From contig GG745328.1 in assembly GCA_000151295.1 (NCBI GenBank), positions 1,007,378 to 1,031,463 on the forward strand: a DNA stretch of 24,086 nt, written 5' to 3'. Below the pieces are notes generated by a model. It was given only the letters and a program-made list of their open reading frames with translations. It searched no databases and was not told where the DNA came from. The position numbers and the translations under genes were made by a program. Positions 1 to 8,509 of the stretch are shown piece by piece (position 1 is the stretch's first letter; the number at the start of each line of letters is the position of its first letter). The DNA comes from Allomyces macrogynus ATCC 38327. Taxonomy: Eukaryota; Blastocladiomycota; Blastocladiomycetes; Blastocladiales; Blastocladiaceae.

Positions 1-623
1 AAAGTGCTCGAGGTTCGGCCAGCTCTGGTGCTGGTGCGTGCGGGTGTGGCGAGGACAGAAGTGGAGCGACGCTGAAGTGACGAGTTGCCGACGCGGCCAC
101 GCCTCGACGGAACAGGGAGGCCGACCCAAACGTGGCAAGCCAATTTCTCCCAACCACCCAGGCTCACAGCAACACAACGACGTCTGGACAGCCCATTCTG
201 TGTGCTCGCGCTGCGCGTCGAGGATAGATTGTCGCTGTGCAAAAGTTGACCAACTCGAAGAAGAGAGGATGTCAAATGTCAAAACAACATGCATTGGCAG
301 CGCGAGGCGTGCCCTTGCTCAAGGAGGATATCTTTTCTTGTGTTGGAGCAAATCAAATCCTGTTTGTGCTGTGCGAAACTGCTTTCCCGCATCCTCACCC
401 TCACGTCACAGCAGATGCATCGACACATCTTTGGCGCGATTGTGGAGGCAAGTTCAGCACGCCCATGAAGTGTCCGCTCCTAATCCGCAGTCGCTCGCGG
501 CCTGACGTGAAGATGGGAACAATGGACAAACGACCCGTCATGTATTCCATTCCATACAACACGGCTGGCAAACGGAATCCACCACGAACCAGAATCCACC
601 ACGAACCACGACAGAGCACCGAC
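1..623. other. No recognisable gene (left edge)
   Basis: Open frames exist on both strands (for example 38-505 and 237-968, plus) but their translations are Arg/Ser/Pro/His-rich, show no domain, and are what a GC-rich sequence gives by chance. The stretch probably holds the 3' flank of the small secreted-protein gene at 624-1052 and the flank of a gene to the left of the window. The only structure seen is a 17-bp direct repeat at 575-608. Confidence 0.5.
575..608. repeat. 17-bp perfect tandem duplication
   Basis: The 17-mer GAATCCACCACGAACCA occurs twice head to tail (575-591 and 592-608) without a mismatch. It lies just 3' of the stop codon of the small minus-strand gene, so it is probably in its 3' untranslated region. 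No function is implied. Confidence 0.85.
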
Positions 624-1052
624 CTAACGGCAAAACTTGTTGCTGATCGCGCCGGAAGGACACTCGGGACAGTAACGCCGGTTGCCCTTCATCATGCATG
701 GCTCTCGCATGCACCAGGTGCGCCCGCTCGCCTTTTGGTAGCACTTGGTGCAATGCTTTTGGTGGTCGAACGAGCGCCTGAACAAACATTCATCGACATC
801 GACATCGGCATCGAGCCAAAAACTCAGCATTCGCAGCCGACAGGTGTTGATTCATTCGACCCGATCAAAGCGACCAAGAATGGATGCGCACCAGCACCAG
901 GACGGATCATAATCGGTGTCGCCAATGCCATTCCCGTCAACCACGTCGCGGCCGTTGGAGACGGGTGACGCACGTGCCAGATGTGCCGTGGCCACAAGTA
1001 TGGCGAGCACGATGGCGAGAAAAGCGGGAAGCAGGGCCGTAAATGGAGCCAT
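624..1052 (-). CDS. Small secreted cysteine-rich protein (two exons)
   Basis: I read exon 1 as 1052-892, an intron at 891-823 (69 nt, GTGCGC donor, TGAG acceptor) and exon 2 as 822-624 with a TAG stop. This gives 119 residues and the phases match. An alternative donor 6 nt earlier (GTGCTG at 897) also keeps frame. The start is the Met at 1052 because it is followed at once by a strong signal peptide (MAPFTALLPAF..., hydrophobic to about residue 24, likely cleaved near ARA/SPVS). An in-frame Met at 1121 would bury it. The mature part begins with a short acidic linker and then holds about ten cysteines in roughly 75 residues. The spacing is C-x2-C-x9-C-x4-C-x8-C-x2-C-x9-C at the end, so the C-x2-C-x9-C unit appears twice. 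This is the look of a disulfide-knit extracellular protein. I do not recognise the family and assign no function. The weak acceptor makes the splice the least certain part. Confidence 0.45.
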
Positions 1053-1569
1053 GGTCGCCAACGTCGAGAGAATGAGGGCCGGGTGTGCGGGGCTCAAGGG
1101 GCGACACAGGCGATGGGGCAAGGTCTGTCGTCACAATTGGAGAGAGACTTGTTTGGGCGGTAGTTAGGGGAGAGAAAAGGCCGGCGCGGCGCGGTTCTCC
1201 GGTGGGGTTCTGTGTGGGCCTTGGGCGGCCATGGCCGGCGAACGGCGAACGCGGAGCAGGGCAAACTTGCGCTCCACAGCTGCCAGCGCGACTTTGATAC
1301 CCACGGCGCCCCGAGACGCGGAAACATGGCTTGGGCCAGGCGCTCTGCGCGGTGATCGTGCCCAAGCCGGAGGGACGATGGACGTCGCAAGAAGACCTGG
1401 CTTGTTGATTTCTAGTGCCTGCCTTCCTGTCGTAGTGGTGCCTTCCTGTCGTAGTGGTGCCTTCCTGTCGTAGTGGTGCCTCCCTTCGGCTCCCTCTCTC
1501 ACTCACTCTCTCCATCATCTCCGACCTGTCCGCCAACTTGTCAAGCTGAGCAACAATGCCGTCCCCTCA
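1053..1569. other. Intergenic stretch with a 19-bp repeat
   Basis: This lies between the 5' end of the small secreted-protein gene (transcribed leftward from 1052) and the 3' end of the 535-residue gene (stop at 1570). It should carry the promoter of the former. Minus-strand open frames cross it, but their sequence is dominated by the tandem repeat at 1421-1477 and by Arg/Pro-rich chance translation. I see no TATA-like box that I would defend. Confidence 0.5.
1421..1477. repeat. 19-bp tandem repeat, three perfect copies
   Basis: The unit GCCTTCCTGTCGTAGTGGT is repeated three times exactly (1421-1439, 1440-1458, 1459-1477) and followed by a further partial GCCT. It is a minisatellite-like array about 95 bp beyond the stop codon of the 535-residue gene. 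Copy number is likely to vary between strains, which is inference from perfect identity. Confidence 0.9.
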
Positions 1570-3177
1570 TTAGAGCTTGATCCGCCCCAGTTCTAGCCGA
1601 GGCAGCGACGACATGCGGTCATACTTGGAACTCACCGCACCACCCGCACTAGCTCCGGCCATGGTCATGGACGCAGAGGCCACCAACCCTGGCGCCGCCA
1701 TACCGATCAACCCACTCGCAACCTGGCTCGCACCGACGACGCGGGCCGGTCCCGTCCCGCGTGCCGCATTCGGACGCCGGCGGCCCACAGCGACGGCAGG
1801 TTCCGCGGGAGCAAATCCGGCACGGGTCGGAGACGTGCTTTGGTTGTTGTACCGCACACCATGCAGTCCGAGGTCCGCGAGCGTTCTTGGGTCGGTCGCG
1901 GCAGCTCGCGCGAGCGGGTCGATGCGCGGGCCCGGCGTCAGTAGTGGGACGGCGATCGTCTGTGGCGGCGAGGTCGGGAACATGGATCCGACGCGCCGTA
2001 AATTGGGCAGTCGCAGGTGCATGGGCGGTGGGAGGACGGGGGTGCCGTCTGACAGGAGCAGTTTGGCCATGGACCGCGCCGTGGGTGAGGCCGAGTATAA
2101 GCGTGGGACAGCAAACGACGTGCCGGCCGTGTAGGTGGAGACGGCTCCGGCGGACCGCGGGCGCGTGCGACCCGTCGTTGGTGCCGACGTAGTAGTGCGG
2201 CCGCCAGCGGGCGGTGTATTCGTCGGCGGTGTTTGGGCAGTGGGTGTCCCGCGAGCATCAGTTGCCGATGACCCGAGCAGCGTCAAATCGGGCGGCATAA
2301 TGGCCATGGGTTGCCCCGCGGGCATACACGGTGCGTAAACGGGCAGCGACATAGCGACATAGCCCGAGTCGTGGCGCAGGCGCGCAAGAGACGCCGAGCT
2401 AGGCGACGTGGTTCCGCTGGCGACATGCGAATGCGATGCGGCTGCGGGAGATTCGGTGCGACCGCCACGACTGCGGGATCTGGCATCGGCCGACTGTGCA
2501 CGGACGAGCGTCGACGACGAGCCGCTGGCCTTGAATTTCTGTCTGGACTTGCTCGGCAACGTTGGGTCGGAGACGCCCTTGGCGCGGTCCTGCTTGGAGA
2601 GCCGGCCGGATGCCGGGTTGGGGGACTTTGTTCCATCACCCTCGCGCGCGCGCCGCTTGAGCGCGTCAATGTCGCGTCGGCTCGGGCCATCGTCAGTCAA
2701 TTGGCTCCGCGCGACCGGGTCCAGGTCGAGCATGCCCGTGTTGATGCTCGTTGCGCTCATAAACGCCATAAATTGCCGGACTGCGCCGTTACCGGCTCCA
2801 CGCGGTCCGGAAGTCGCCGCCGTCGTGGGCGTGGCCGTCGTTGCGCGGAAAAACTGCGGGCTACGTGAAGTCGACTTGCCGCCGGTCGGCGTCACGGGCG
2901 CCGCGGTCGGAAGCACGCCGTACACTTGCGACATGGACGACGTGGCGCCCGGCGTGGGCTTGGGCCAGGCCTCGCGGAGCAGCGCATAGTCGCGGCGCGA
3001 CCGCAAGACGTGCGGGTCGTCCATGCGGTGGACAAAGTCGGCGGAAAAGAGCTTGAGCTTGGTGACGGACCCGTCGTCGTGCAGCATGGGTTTGGACCCG
3101 GCGGCGGAGAACTCGCGCGCGAGAACCAAGTCGGTCGTTGTCGCGGTGGTCGTGGGGCGGTACGGATCATGGTGCAT
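1570..3177 (-). CDS. Uncharacterised low-complexity 535-residue protein
   Basis: A single uninterrupted frame runs from Met at 3177 to the stop at 1570-1572. I recognise no domain. The first 95 residues look most ordered (charged and hydrophobic mixture, including a LKLFSADFVHRMDDPHVLRS stretch). Most of the rest is disordered: Thr/Pro/Ala/Ser-rich runs, a basic Ser/Arg segment near residues 190-240 (RSRSRGGR), a Thr/Pro block near 305-345, and the tail SSLPRLELGRIKL. There is no signal peptide or membrane segment. The start is the first Met of the frame and is followed by the ordered segment, so I accept it. The gene is divergent from ODAD2, with 788 bp between the two likely start codons. 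A shared promoter and a flagellum-linked role are possible but purely inferential. Antisense open frames across it are GC-rich shadows. Confidence 0.65.
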   Translation of the reverse strand: MHHDPYRPTTTATTTDLVLAREFSAAGSKPMLHDDGSVTKLKLFSADFVHRMDDPHVLRSRRDYALLREAWPKPTPGATSSMSQVYGVLPTAAPVTPTGGKSTSRSPQFFRATTATPTTAATSGPRGAGNGAVRQFMAFMSATSINTGMLDLDPVARSQLTDDGPSRRDIDALKRRAREGDGTKSPNPASGRLSKQDRAKGVSDPTLPSKSRQKFKASGSSSTLVRAQSADARSRSRGGRTESPAAASHSHVASGTTSPSSASLARLRHDSGYVAMSLPVYAPCMPAGQPMAIMPPDLTLLGSSATDARGTPTAQTPPTNTPPAGGRTTTSAPTTGRTRPRSAGAVSTYTAGTSFAVPRLYSASPTARSMAKLLLSDGTPVLPPPMHLRLPNLRRVGSMFPTSPPQTIAVPLLTPGPRIDPLARAAATDPRTLADLGLHGVRYNNQSTSPTRAGFAPAEPAVAVGRRRPNAARGTGPARVVGASQVASGLIGMAAPGLVASASMTMAGASAGGAVSSKYDRMSSLPRLELGRIKL

Positions 3178-3965
3178 GTTGGTAGATGATAGTTTCGGGG
3201 CGAGCTCGAGGGTGGAGAAGGTCGAGTATCGAGTTGTGTTGCTGGACAGAGGTCATGAACACGCATCAACACGCAGCCGCGCCGAAAAGCATGGGTCGAG
3301 TCGGCGGGTCGTCCTTGCAGGGCGATCAGCGAGACGTTGTCATTCAGTGTCGAGTCGCCTGGTTGCAAGGATGATCATTTCGGCCTGGAATCAGTCCATT
3401 GAGTCGCCTCGGTTGAGCGAGGAGAGAGTCGGGTTGCACGGTTGGTCCAGCTCGTCGCGTATGGGCGATGCCCAAACGTCGTAGCTGTGCGGGGTCGTGG
3501 AATTACCTTGATGGCATTGGTTTGCAGCGAGTTATCGAGGGCGCGAGGACGTCTACTTCTTCATTGATTTGCAGTGCCGCGCGGCTGCACGCTTGCAAGC
3601 GGGTCGCAAAGGTGACCGTGGGCAAACTTGCAAAGCAACACTGGCAAAGCAGATCAGTGCGACACGGACGCGGTCACGTCGGAATGACGGTTAGATCAAG
3701 CGGTGTCCCTCGTTCATGCCACGCCTTGTCGGCTGCCCTCAGGCTGCAAGAAAACGGCGTTTCAACCGCAAAGAACTTGCTGCAATCTAGGAAAAGGCTT
3801 CATTGATTGCGGGCCTGCCGTCATTGGCCGACACGTCCAGCCAGCTTGTAGTGGCCTGCGATCATCCGGCTGCGAGCTGGGATTCCGTTCAAGGAGCCTC
3901 GACCGGCGCTGCCTCGCAGCTCGACTTGACCAACCTGCGGGCAGTTTTATCCGATAATCAGCATC
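3178..3965. promoter_or_regulatory. Divergent intergenic region between the 535-aa gene and ODAD2
   Basis: The 788-bp gap lies between two oppositely transcribed genes and must hold both promoters and 5' leaders. No conserved coding stretch is seen. I looked for the RFX-type X-box palindrome that drives many ciliary genes in other eukaryotes and found only unconvincing half-sites (for example GGTTGCAAGGAT near 3360). No specific factor site is claimed. Confidence 0.5.
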
Positions 3966-6900
3966 ATGACCGACGTCGAGGTGCCCATCCCATCCGCCCA
4001 GACGTCGCCGCATCAACCAACTTGGCCAGTGGTCACTGACGGCCCCTTCACGAACGCACGAACCTCGACAACCAGGCACTTGCTCGCGAGAATGAAGAGC
4101 TCCGTGCTCGCCTCAAGCAGGCCGAGTGCCTGACCATGGACAAGGTCAAGGTCGACCTTTGGAGCGCACAGTGTGTATGCGGGCGCGACCCTGAACGCGC
4201 CGCACTCAAGTGGGCCGACTGGGAGTCGGGTGCGTGCGACCTTCATGTGTGTCTCGAGCTTCATGTCGACTGATGTTATTGCTCTCGGGTTCCGGTTCTG
4301 CAGACTACACGTTCCAAAACGGCGTCAAGGCGCCCGACTGGCGGCACCAACTCGGCGAACTCGGCTACCTCGTCGTCAAGCCGTTTGACGTCGACACGTT
4401 TCTGGTCACGGCGTCGACGCACGGGTACTTTGTCAACAAGGGCTACCACGCCAACGAGGCCGGTATGCCATTGCGCCAATGTTTGACGTTGCCGACAGTG
4501 CCGTTGCTCATTCTGACTTGGTATAGGCACGCCCGAAATCAACTACGACTCGGCGAGCAGCACGTTCCCGTCGCTATTCCTCCTGCTCCGGGACCGCAGT
4601 CCGCACTTTGCCGCGTTTCTGCAACAATCGCTGCGCGAGGAGTTGGATCCACCCGTCGGCTCGACCACGAGCTCGCCGTCCAAACCAGCGAGCGCAAATG
4701 GACCCGGCAAGGACGGTGGGGCCGCGGCCGATGCAGCCGAAGGAGCAGACGTGGCTCCAAATGCAACGGTTCGTTTGTTTCCTCTCATTCCTGCGTTGAG
4801 CGACCGAATGAAGCTCACCGCTATTTGACTCTTTCCAGGCGCACGCTTCCGACTCGAAGGGGAACCATAACGATGAAGAGGACCCCGCAGAAAAGCGGCG
4901 AACGGCCTACTTGAAGCGGTACGGCGCCGTATTCGACATGCAGTTGTGGAGTTGCCGACGATCTGACTCAACATATCCCTCGACGACAGGAAAAGAGAAA
5001 AGAAAGCCGCCGCCAACAACACCAAACCCGCGGAACCGTCCAACAAGTGGAAGTACGTTGCGCCTCTCCAGTTGTTCCGTATGATTTCCACTCACCCGTC
5101 CTGTTTTCACTTTTCGAGGCAAATCACGCCCGACATGGGTGCCGAGATTCGCAAAAAGAAGCGCGAACCGTCACCTGTGCGCAAGGTATGGCTTTTCCTG
5201 CGTCACTCTCCGTTTTTCGCGTGACCCAAATCTCATTCGACGTTTTGCCATTCAGTCACCGCGATCGCCAGCATCGCCACGATCCCCCCTCAAAGGCCGG
5301 GCCACGCGCATGTACATGGAGGACTCGGGCGACGAGTCGCACGACACGAGCGAGGAGGAAATGCAGGACAAGCGGCAAGATTGTACGCTCGATGCTGCTC
5401 GCACGACCGCACTTGAGCAATCAAGTGGCTGAAACTGAACGCTTTTTGCCCGTAGCCGAGGTGCCGCCCGAGCAATGGCAGATCCAAAAGCTGGTCAAGT
5501 ACCTCAAGGCCGGTAACCAGACGGCGACCATCATTGCCATTTGCTCGTTACGCGACTACGACTTGCTCAACGGTACGCGAGCGTGGTTTCTGGGTGTACA
5601 CCGTGCTCGATTGTAACGATGCCCAACGTGCCGTGTAGAAAACAACCAGCTCGCGATTCGCAACGTGGGTGGACTCGAGATTCTCGTGAACTTGCTCGAC
5701 ACGGACGACCCCAAGTGCAAGATTGGGTCGCTGTCGATTTTGAACAATATCTCGAACAACTGTGCGTTTCTGTCGCCTTCCTTGCGCACGCTGATCGATG
5801 ATGCTCACCATTTCGACCCCTCTTGTAGTTGTGATCCGCAAGGCCATCTCGGAACTGGACGGCATGCGGCCGCTCGTCGACCTCTTGCAGGACCATCATG
5901 TCGAGGTCAAGTGCCTGGCCGCCGAGACGATTCCCAACTGCGCGAAATACGGTTCGTCTTTTTTTTTTTTGTGTGTGAGTGTGTAAGGGCGGGGGGGGGG
6001 GGGGTCCTCACGCTGAGGTGGGTAGCCAGACGACTGACTATATTTCGCACCCAACGTCATGTAGCCAAGAATCGGAGGATGGTGCGCAAGTACGGCGGCA
6101 TCCGGAGTCTTGTGCGGCTGCTTGTCACGGACCCGGCCAACCCCGACGGCGAGCGGATCGCGATCAGTGGGGCACTCGCCTTGAGTACCTGCAGCAAATC
6201 GCGTACGCTACCTTCGCGTGCCCATGGACTCTTTCTCGGCCGCGCAAGCTGACTGGACGTTTCGTTTTCAGAGAAAAACAAGGAAGCAATTCGCGTTGCC
6301 GGATCGATCCCGCTCCTCGCCAACTTGCTCAAGAGCCCCAACGAGAAGCTGCTGATTCCCGTCGTCGGTATCCTCCAAGAGTGCGCATCCGACGAGCAAT
6401 ACCGCATCGCCATCCGGTCGAGCGGAATGATCAAGTTCCTCGTTGACAACCTCGCAAGCAAGAACGAAAAGCTGCAGGCGCACTCGGCGTCAGCCATTTT
6501 CAAGTGCGCCGAAGACGCTGAGACGCGCACGCTCGTGCGCCAGTTCAACGGCCTGACCCCATTGGTCGCGCTGCTCGACAACACGGGTAACAAGGAGCTC
6601 CTGGCGGCCGCTACGGGCGCCATTTGGAAGACGGCGCAGGATATTGCCAATGTCGATGCGTTCAATAAGCTCAACACGATCAAGAAACTCGTGGGGTTGA
6701 TCGACAACCAGCCCGAGGACGTGCTCGTCAATGTCGTCGGTGCGCTCGCTGCGTGCGCCAAGGCGCCCGAGGGCCGCCAGGCAATTCGCGAGAGCGGTGG
6801 GATCACTCCGCTCGTGGGGTTGCTCAAGGGGACCAACCAAGCGTTGCTGGTTAATGTCACGACAGCGATTGGCGCGTCGGCGCTTGATGGTACGTTTTCG

Positions 6901-7832
6901 ACACCCACCTCGAGGTTTCGGGTTCCGGTGCCGTGCTGACCGTTTTCTTGATTTGGCTTGTAGCCGACAGCATGTCGATCATCGACCGGCTCGACGGCGT
7001 GCGGCTGCTGTGGTCGCTGCTCAAGTCGCCCAACCCGGCCGTGCAGGCATCGGCCGCGTGGGCCATTTGCCCGTGCATTGAAAACGGTTTGTTGTGCTTT
7101 GTATTGACCGGAGCTCGGATCAAAGTCCTTGACGGCTCACTTTGACCTTGCTTTCACCCTTCACTAGCCAAGGACGCCGGCGAAATGGTCCGCTCATTTG
7201 TCGGCGGTCTCGAGCTGATCGTCTCGCTGCTCAAGTCGGACAACACCGAGGTGCTCGCGTCCGTGTGCGCGGCAATTGCCAACATTTCCAAGGACGAAGA
7301 GAACCTGGCCGTCATCACGGACCACGGCGTCGTACCGATGCTCGCCAAGCTCACGACGACACGGCACGATCGGCTGCGCAAGCACTTGAGCGAGGCGATT
7401 GCGCGGTGCTGCCACTGGGGCAACAACCGCATCGCGTTTGGGTCGGCGCACGCAGTCGCGCCGCTCGTCAAGTATCTCAAGAGCCCGGACCCGGAGGTGC
7501 ACCGCAGTACGGCGCGCGCGCTGCATCAGCTGAGCATGGATCGTGCGTATGCTTTTAACTGTGTGCGAGGCCATGATCGCGAGCTGACGCTGGGTATTTC
7601 TCCATTGTAGCCGACAACTGCGTGACGATGCACGAGCACGGCGTCGTGCAGCTCCTCCTGAGCATGGTCGGGTCGTCGGACACGGTGCTCCAGGAGGCTG
7701 CTGCCGGAACAATTGGCAACATTCGGCGGTACGTCGTGTCGCCCGCTCATAAATAATCACAGTCCTCGCTCAACTCACTTGGCGCTCGAACTTAGGTTGG
7801 CTCTGGCATCGGAAAAGGCCCGTCGGAAGTGA
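3966..7832 (+). CDS. ODAD2: ODAD2/ARMC4, armadillo subunit of the outer dynein arm docking complex
   Basis: This is the axonemal armadillo protein that helps anchor outer dynein arms to doublet microtubules. Exons: 3966-4028 (tentative), 4076-4229, 4304-4462, 4527-4768, 4839-4945, 4990-5052, 5119-5185, 5256-5382, 5456-5572, 5639-5761, 5829-5951, 6065-6202, 6272-6889, 6964-7086, 7168-7542, 7611-7728, 7796-7832. They sum to 2754 nt (917 residues) in continuous frame; human ARMC4 is about 1040. Order: short N-terminal coiled coil ([14 protein letters not shown]); the conserved pre-ARM domain ([24 protein letters not shown]); a charged linker with [11 protein letters not shown] and acidic residues; then ARM repeats from about residue 328 to the end. 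Near-identity to animal ARMC4 is visible in [46 protein letters not shown] and the tail [13 protein letters not shown]. Intron phase is mostly 1. The first exon and start are uncertain: the coiled-coil frame is firm, but the splice from the Met at 3966 is only frame-compatible, and the roughly 200-residue N-terminal region of animal ARMC4 is not seen. Confidence 0.93.
5959..6004 (+). repeat. Simple-sequence tract inside an ODAD2 intron
   Basis: The intron at 5952-6064 is 113 nt, against 44-87 nt for the other introns of this gene. The extra length is a T12 run (5959-5970), a GT-rich stretch and a G14 run (5991-6004). Such mononucleotide tracts are prone to length change and to sequencing error. 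The flanking splice sites (GTTCGT donor, GTAG acceptor) preserve the frame. Confidence 0.9.
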
Positions 7833-8509
7833 TGGTTGGGCTGTCGTAAGATGTGCATGGTCTGGCGCAGCGGAGACGAGACTGATGTTACTTGGGTCGA
7901 CGAGCCGCATGGAGGCAGAATGAAATTCCTGTTGATTGATGTCAGTTTCTTTGCTCACGCTTTCTCGCATCCCCTCGCGCCCAAACGGTTCAGGAACGTC
8001 CTGGCCCTCGTCGTGAACCAATTTGCGCCCAACGACTCTGACCAGCAGCATTTCGTCATCATGCACTCTCTCCACCCCACGGCGGTCTTCTAACTCGTCG
8101 TTTTTTTTCGATGTGGCTCTCTGCGGCCGATAGCGAGGACTTGCTGTTGCACCGGACATGTCTCTCTGTCCCACAGTTCAGCAAATTCACCACACCCTGG
8201 GTAACCTGGCTGAGCCTGTCAACCTGTTCACAGACGGTGCGGACCGTGGAAAACGACCGACGACTCAGCTGTCGATCCCTTCAACCAGCAACCAGCAACC
8301 ACAAACGAAACGAGGATCGGCTGCCTGCAATCGTCTTCTTGCCGCCGCAACGCTGTCGCAGAAACTCGACGCACCTTGGACCCGCTTGCTCCGGACTGTG
8401 GGGAGCTCCTTGCTCAAGTCGTCTCAAGTCACGGCCGACCCGACGTGCTCTCAAGCAGTTCGCACCCGTCTACCGAGTGACACCCGGCTCTGATCCCACG
8501 TCCTTCAAC
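7833..8509. promoter_or_regulatory. Intergenic region between ODAD2 and the hydrolase gene
   Basis: The 677 bp hold the 3' end of ODAD2 and the promoter and leader of the next gene, both on the plus strand. A frame continuous with the hydrolase opens at 8111, which would add 133 residues, but that stretch reads as Ser/Thr/Arg-rich chance translation and I treat it as leader. Pyrimidine-rich sequence (a T9 run near 8100) is the only notable composition. Confidence 0.5.

Noticed and set aside
937..1536. 199-residue minus-strand open frame upstream of the small secreted protein
   Set aside because: Part of it is the translated 19-bp repeat and the rest is Arg/Pro-rich; the overlapping frame with a clean signal peptide is preferred.
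1577..2868. Several plus-strand open frames of 140-195 residues
   Set aside because: They lie opposite the 535-residue gene and consist of Arg/Ala/Gly-rich chance translation. The minus-strand frame is longer, uninterrupted and better balanced.
3340..3375. X-box (RFX site) in the ODAD2 promoter
   Set aside because: Only a half-site-like GGTTGC is present, without the second arm at proper spacing.
6057..6908. 283-residue open frame on the minus strand
   Set aside because: It is antisense to strongly conserved ODAD2 ARM-repeat exons; its open state follows from the GC-rich codon bias of the sense gene.
8111..8509. In-frame N-terminal extension of the hydrolase starting at 8111
   Set aside because: The 133 added residues look like chance translation and would place the membrane anchor internally; the ATG at 8510 has a better context.
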